Assembly: GCF_003628125.1 (NCBI RefSeq)
Contig: NZ_RBZU01000008.1
Span: 121,748-185,747 of the forward strand
Direction: 5' to 3'
Length of the DNA: 64,000 nt
DNA from: Pararobbsia silviterrae
GTDB lineage: Bacteria > Pseudomonadota > Gammaproteobacteria > Burkholderiales > Burkholderiaceae
The translations under genes and the position numbers were made by a program. Shown in pieces: positions 61,342 to 64,000 of the stretch. The notes beneath the pieces are model-generated. The model saw nothing but the letters and a program-made list of their open reading frames with translations. It was not told the DNA's origin and did no database searches. The first letter of the stretch is position 1. Each line of letters begins with the position of its first letter.

Positions 61342-62313
61342 ATGGCGACCGTGGCCTCCGAATCGAGCGAGGGCGTCGGCGTGCGGCTCGATGTCGAGTC
61401 GTTCGACGAACCCCTCGCGACACGGCTCGCGCGCCGGTCCGCACGCGTGGAAGCTGACGCGGGTACGGACGCGGATGCCGATGTGGGCACCGACGCGAGT
61501 ACCGGCGCGGTCCGGCTCTACTGGCTCGGACAAGCGGGCTTCGTGATCGACAGCGGCCCGCTGCGCATGCTCGTGGACCCGTATCTGTCCGATACGCTCG
61601 CGCACAAGTATCGCGGCACGCACTATCCGCACACACGCATGATGGGCGCGCCGCTCGCGCCGCGGGATCTCGATCGTCTCGATCTCGTGTTGTGCACGCA
61701 TCGACATACCGACCACATGGACCCGGGCACCTTGCAGCCGCTTGCCGAGCGTTTTCCCGCGCTGCGGTTCGTCGTGCCCGCCGCGACGATCGACGAGGCG
61801 ATCGCGCGATGCGGCGTGGGCATCGATCGTCTCGTCGCGGTCAATGCGGGCGAATGCGTCGAGGTGATCGACGGCTGTGTCGTGTCGCCGATCGCGTCGG
61901 CCCATGAAACGCTCGACTGCGATGCGCAAGGCCGTTATCCGTGGCTCGGCTATGTGATCGAAACGGGCGGCGTACGGATCTATCACTCGGGCGACGGGAT
62001 TCCTTATCCGGCGCTTGCCGAGGCGGTCGCGGCGCGGCGGCCCGATATCGCGTTGCTGCCCGTCAACGGCCGCGACGCAGCGCGCAGCGGAAACGGCGTG
62101 CCGGGCAATTTCACGCTCGACGAGGCCGTTTCGCTCGCGCGCGATGCGCGGGTGCCCAATATGATCGCGCACCACTACGGACTGTTCGATTTCAATACCG
62201 TCGAGCCCGAGATCATCGACGATCGCATCGCCGCCGAACGCGGCGCGCTGCATCTGTATCGCGCGCAGACACAGGTCGCATGGCGTGCCGTGCGGGCCGG
62301 GGCGTCGCGCTGA
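61342..62313 (+). CDS. UlaG-like metallo-beta-lactamase-fold hydrolase
   Basis: A 323-residue MBL-fold protein. The metal-binding HxHxDH appears as CTHRHTDHMDP (about residue 117), with further His/Asp ligands in SAHETLDC, YHSGDGIPY and AHHYGLFDF. This pattern recalls UlaG, the L-ascorbate-6-phosphate lactonase. An Asp/Ala/Gly/Thr-rich stretch (EADAGTDADADVGTDAST, about 35-53) precedes the core. The start is taken at 61342; a GTG at 61336 overlaps the SDR stop. Probable role: opening a lactone or cyclic phosphate in the sugar pathway. Confidence 0.8.
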   Translation: MATVASESSEGVGVRLDVESFDEPLATRLARRSARVEADAGTDADADVGTDASTGAVRLYWLGQAGFVIDSGPLRMLVDPYLSDTLAHKYRGTHYPHTRMMGAPLAPRDLDRLDLVLCTHRHTDHMDPGTLQPLAERFPALRFVVPAATIDEAIARCGVGIDRLVAVNAGECVEVIDGCVVSPIASAHETLDCDAQGRYPWLGYVIETGGVRIYHSGDGIPYPALAEAVAARRPDIALLPVNGRDAARSGNGVPGNFTLDEAVSLARDARVPNMIAHHYGLFDFNTVEPEIIDDRIAAERGALHLYRAQTQVAWRAVRAGASR

Positions 62314-62461
62314 CCGCGCGTCGCCGCCGTCGAACACGACATGGATGACGTCGACGATGTGAACCACGCCGGTACGGCGTGTGCCGATTGACGCCGTCGT
62401 TCGCACGCGGCATCGTGCTCGGAGCATCGGTGTTCCGCTTACCTCGCAACGAAGCAAAACG

Positions 62462-63973
62462 ATGACAAACATGGAGACGTACTATCTGGCGATCGATGTC
62501 GGCACGGGCAGCGTGCGTGCCGCGCTCGTCGATACGAAGGGGGCGATTCGCGGGATCGCCGCGCGCGAGCACGAGCAGATCGTGCCGCGTTACGGCTGGT
62601 CGGAGCAACGTCCGGCCGACTGGTGGGACGGCGCGGTCGCCGCGATTCGCGAGGTGCTCGATCGCGTCCCCGATGCGGCCGCGCGCATTGCCGCGATATG
62701 CGCATGCGGTCAAATGCACGGCACGGTCCTCGTCGATGCCGACGGCAGACTGACGCGCGACACGGCGCCGCTCTGGAACGACAAACGCACGTTCGCGCAG
62801 GTCGAGACGTTTCGCGCGCGGCACGCGCCCGAGTCGTATCTCGACAAGACCGCGAATCCCGCGACGCCGGCATGGCCCGGCTTCAAGCTTCAATGGATCC
62901 GCGAGCACGATCCCGATGCTTATGCGCGCGCGACGACGGTGTTCATGCCGAAGGACTATGTGAACTTCCGGCTCACGGGCGCGCGCGCATGCGACTGGAA
63001 CGACGCATCGACATCGTTCCTGATGGATCCGGCCACGCGGTCGTGGTCGAACGCGATGCTCGACTTGCTCGACCTCGACGGCCGCAAACTGCCCGAGATC
63101 CGCGCGCCGCTCGACGTGCTCGGCAGCGTGACCGCTCGCGCGGCGGCGGAGACGGGGCTACGCGAGGGGACGCCGGTGCTCGTCGGCGGCGCGGATTATC
63201 CCGTCTCGGTGCTCGGTTCGGGCGTTTATGCGCCGGGGCTCGCGTCGGATATCACGGGGACGTCGTCGATCATCACCGTGATCGCCGATACGCCGATGCT
63301 GCACCCCGAGGTCTCGAATCTCGCGACCTGCGAAGGTCATTGGGGCCGCTTCATGCTGCTCGATTCGGGCGGCGACGCCATGCGGTGGGCGCGGCGCGCG
63401 TTCCATGAGAACGCGGTCTCGTACGATGCGGTCGCGCAGAAGGCGGCGACCGCGCCGGTCGGCTCGGCGGGATTGTTTTTTCTGCCTTATTTGACGGGTG
63501 AACGGCTCGGCGAACACACGAACTCGCGCGCGCAGTTTTTCGGCATCACGGCTCAGCACGGCGTCGGCCATCTGCATCGCGCGGTGCTCGAAGGCGTCGC
63601 GTTCGGCGTGCGCCGCCATATCGCGCTGATCGACGACGGCGCGCGCATCGAGCGCCTCGTGGCCGCGAGCGGCGGCGCAAAGGCCGCGCTCTGGCTCGAT
63701 ATCAAGGCCAGCATGTATCGCACGCCGATCCTGGTGCCGGCCGAAGTCGAGTGCGGCGTCATCGGGTGTGCGGTGCTTGCGGCCACGGCGATGGGACAAT
63801 TCGCGCGGCTCGGCGACGCGGTCAACGCATTCGTTCGATTCGAACGCGAGGTGCAGCCCGATCCCTATGCGAGCGACGTCTACGACCGCATGATGCCGCT
63901 GTTCGAACGACTCTACGTGAGCGCGCAGCAGTTCTACGACGATCTCGACCGGCTCGCCGCGCAGACCTCATGA
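62462..63973 (+). CDS. FGGY-family carbohydrate kinase, xylulokinase-like
   Basis: A 503-residue FGGY kinase. The phosphate loop AIDVGTGSVRAALVD (about residue 9), YGWSEQRPADWWDG, CACGQMHGTVLVDADG, PAWPGFKLQWIREH, FMPKDYVNFRLTG, SDITGTSSIITVI and LVAASGGAKAALWLDIKASM are those of xylulokinase-type members. It would phosphorylate a ketose produced by the SDR or AroE-like enzyme. The exact sugar is not certain. The next gene begins in the overlap of its stop. Confidence 0.87.
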   Translation: MTNMETYYLAIDVGTGSVRAALVDTKGAIRGIAAREHEQIVPRYGWSEQRPADWWDGAVAAIREVLDRVPDAAARIAAICACGQMHGTVLVDADGRLTRDTAPLWNDKRTFAQVETFRARHAPESYLDKTANPATPAWPGFKLQWIREHDPDAYARATTVFMPKDYVNFRLTGARACDWNDASTSFLMDPATRSWSNAMLDLLDLDGRKLPEIRAPLDVLGSVTARAAAETGLREGTPVLVGGADYPVSVLGSGVYAPGLASDITGTSSIITVIADTPMLHPEVSNLATCEGHWGRFMLLDSGGDAMRWARRAFHENAVSYDAVAQKAATAPVGSAGLFFLPYLTGERLGEHTNSRAQFFGITAQHGVGHLHRAVLEGVAFGVRRHIALIDDGARIERLVAASGGAKAALWLDIKASMYRTPILVPAEVECGVIGCAVLAATAMGQFARLGDAVNAFVRFEREVQPDPYASDVYDRMMPLFERLYVSAQQFYDDLDRLAAQTS

Positions 63974-64000
63974 CATCGATTCCGTTCACGAATGTCGGGG
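63970..64000 (+). CDS. start of a further operon gene, cut by the window edge
   Basis: An ATG at 63970 overlaps the FGGY kinase stop (ATGA), the coupling arrangement used repeatedly in this window, and the frame (MTSIPFTNVG...) stays open to the end. Too little is present to identify the product. The absence of a signal peptide start argues against the missing sugar-binding protein. Confidence 0.4.
   Translation, partial: MTSIPFTNVG

Overview
The window is a GC-rich, densely coded piece of a proteobacterial chromosome, most likely a betaproteobacterium of the Burkholderiaceae. This rests on the codon usage (strong G/C at third positions, which produces long spurious antisense frames), the mix of gene families, and Fur-type and LacI/GntR/RpiR-type regulation. 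No rRNA, tRNA, CRISPR array, transposase or phage gene was seen. Species-level placement is not possible from reading alone.

Region 1 (1-4.7 kb): leuA (2-isopropylmalate synthase, minus strand) sits behind a leader that looks like an amino-acid attenuator. Next come an AraC regulator, then a GlxA-type regulator divergent from an isochorismatase-family hydrolase. Region 2 (4.7-12.3 kb): an iron-siderophore uptake locus with a TonB-dependent receptor, FhuD-like binding protein, fused FhuB-like permease and a protein with a TonB C-terminal domain. It has a Fur-like box and a divergent AraC regulator, but no FhuC ATPase. Region 3 (12.3-17.2 kb): three poorly characterised membrane or secreted proteins in slightly lower-GC DNA, then an ABC-F ATPase.

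Region 4 (17.2-25.6 kb): an amino-sugar-type operon made of CUT1 binding protein, two permeases, Gfo/Idh/MocA oxidoreductase, MsmK/UgpC-type ATPase, BadF-type kinase, SIS aminosugar isomerase/deaminase and a NagR-like GntR regulator. It is preceded by an array of short direct repeats. The absence of a deacetylase points to glucosamine or another free amino sugar. Region 5 (25.6-27.7 kb): a membrane protein, a truncated FecR remnant still preceded by an excellent Fur box, and a 116-bp compound microsatellite.

Region 6 (27.7-64 kb) is a long block of sugar and sugar-acid uptake and catabolism with four ribose-type (CUT2) ABC systems. 6a: ytfQRT-yjfF-like transporter, an HxlB-like SIS protein with altered phosphate-binding residues, and a LacI regulator. 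6b (34.2-47.1 kb): SDR, DAD-type cupin, GntR/FCD regulator, SMP-30 lactonase, ABC system, VOC protein, CtBP-like 2-hydroxyacid dehydrogenase, RraA-fold protein and a second ABC system. 6c (47.1-54.5 kb): GntR/FCD regulator beside a 39-bp palindrome, secreted MRJP/yellow propeller, a second 2-hydroxyacid dehydrogenase-RraA pair, KDG-type kinase, ACS-family MFS carrier and a HexR-like regulator. 6d (54.5-64 kb): divergent operons with FAD-linked hydroxyacid oxidase, ABC ATPase, permease and hexR on one side; cupin-type phosphoglucose isomerase, shikimate-dehydrogenase-like enzyme, SDR, UlaG-like metallo-hydrolase and FGGY kinase on the other.

The most interesting candidate for an undescribed system is the repeated dehydrogenase-RraA module in 6b and 6c. 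Both RraA proteins keep the G-x20-R-D-x2-E/D motif of the pyruvate aldolases of this fold. This suggests that sugar acids are oxidised to 2-oxo acids and then cleaved or decarboxylated, with SMP-30, cupin, VOC and kinase partners. The substrates cannot be read from the sequence.
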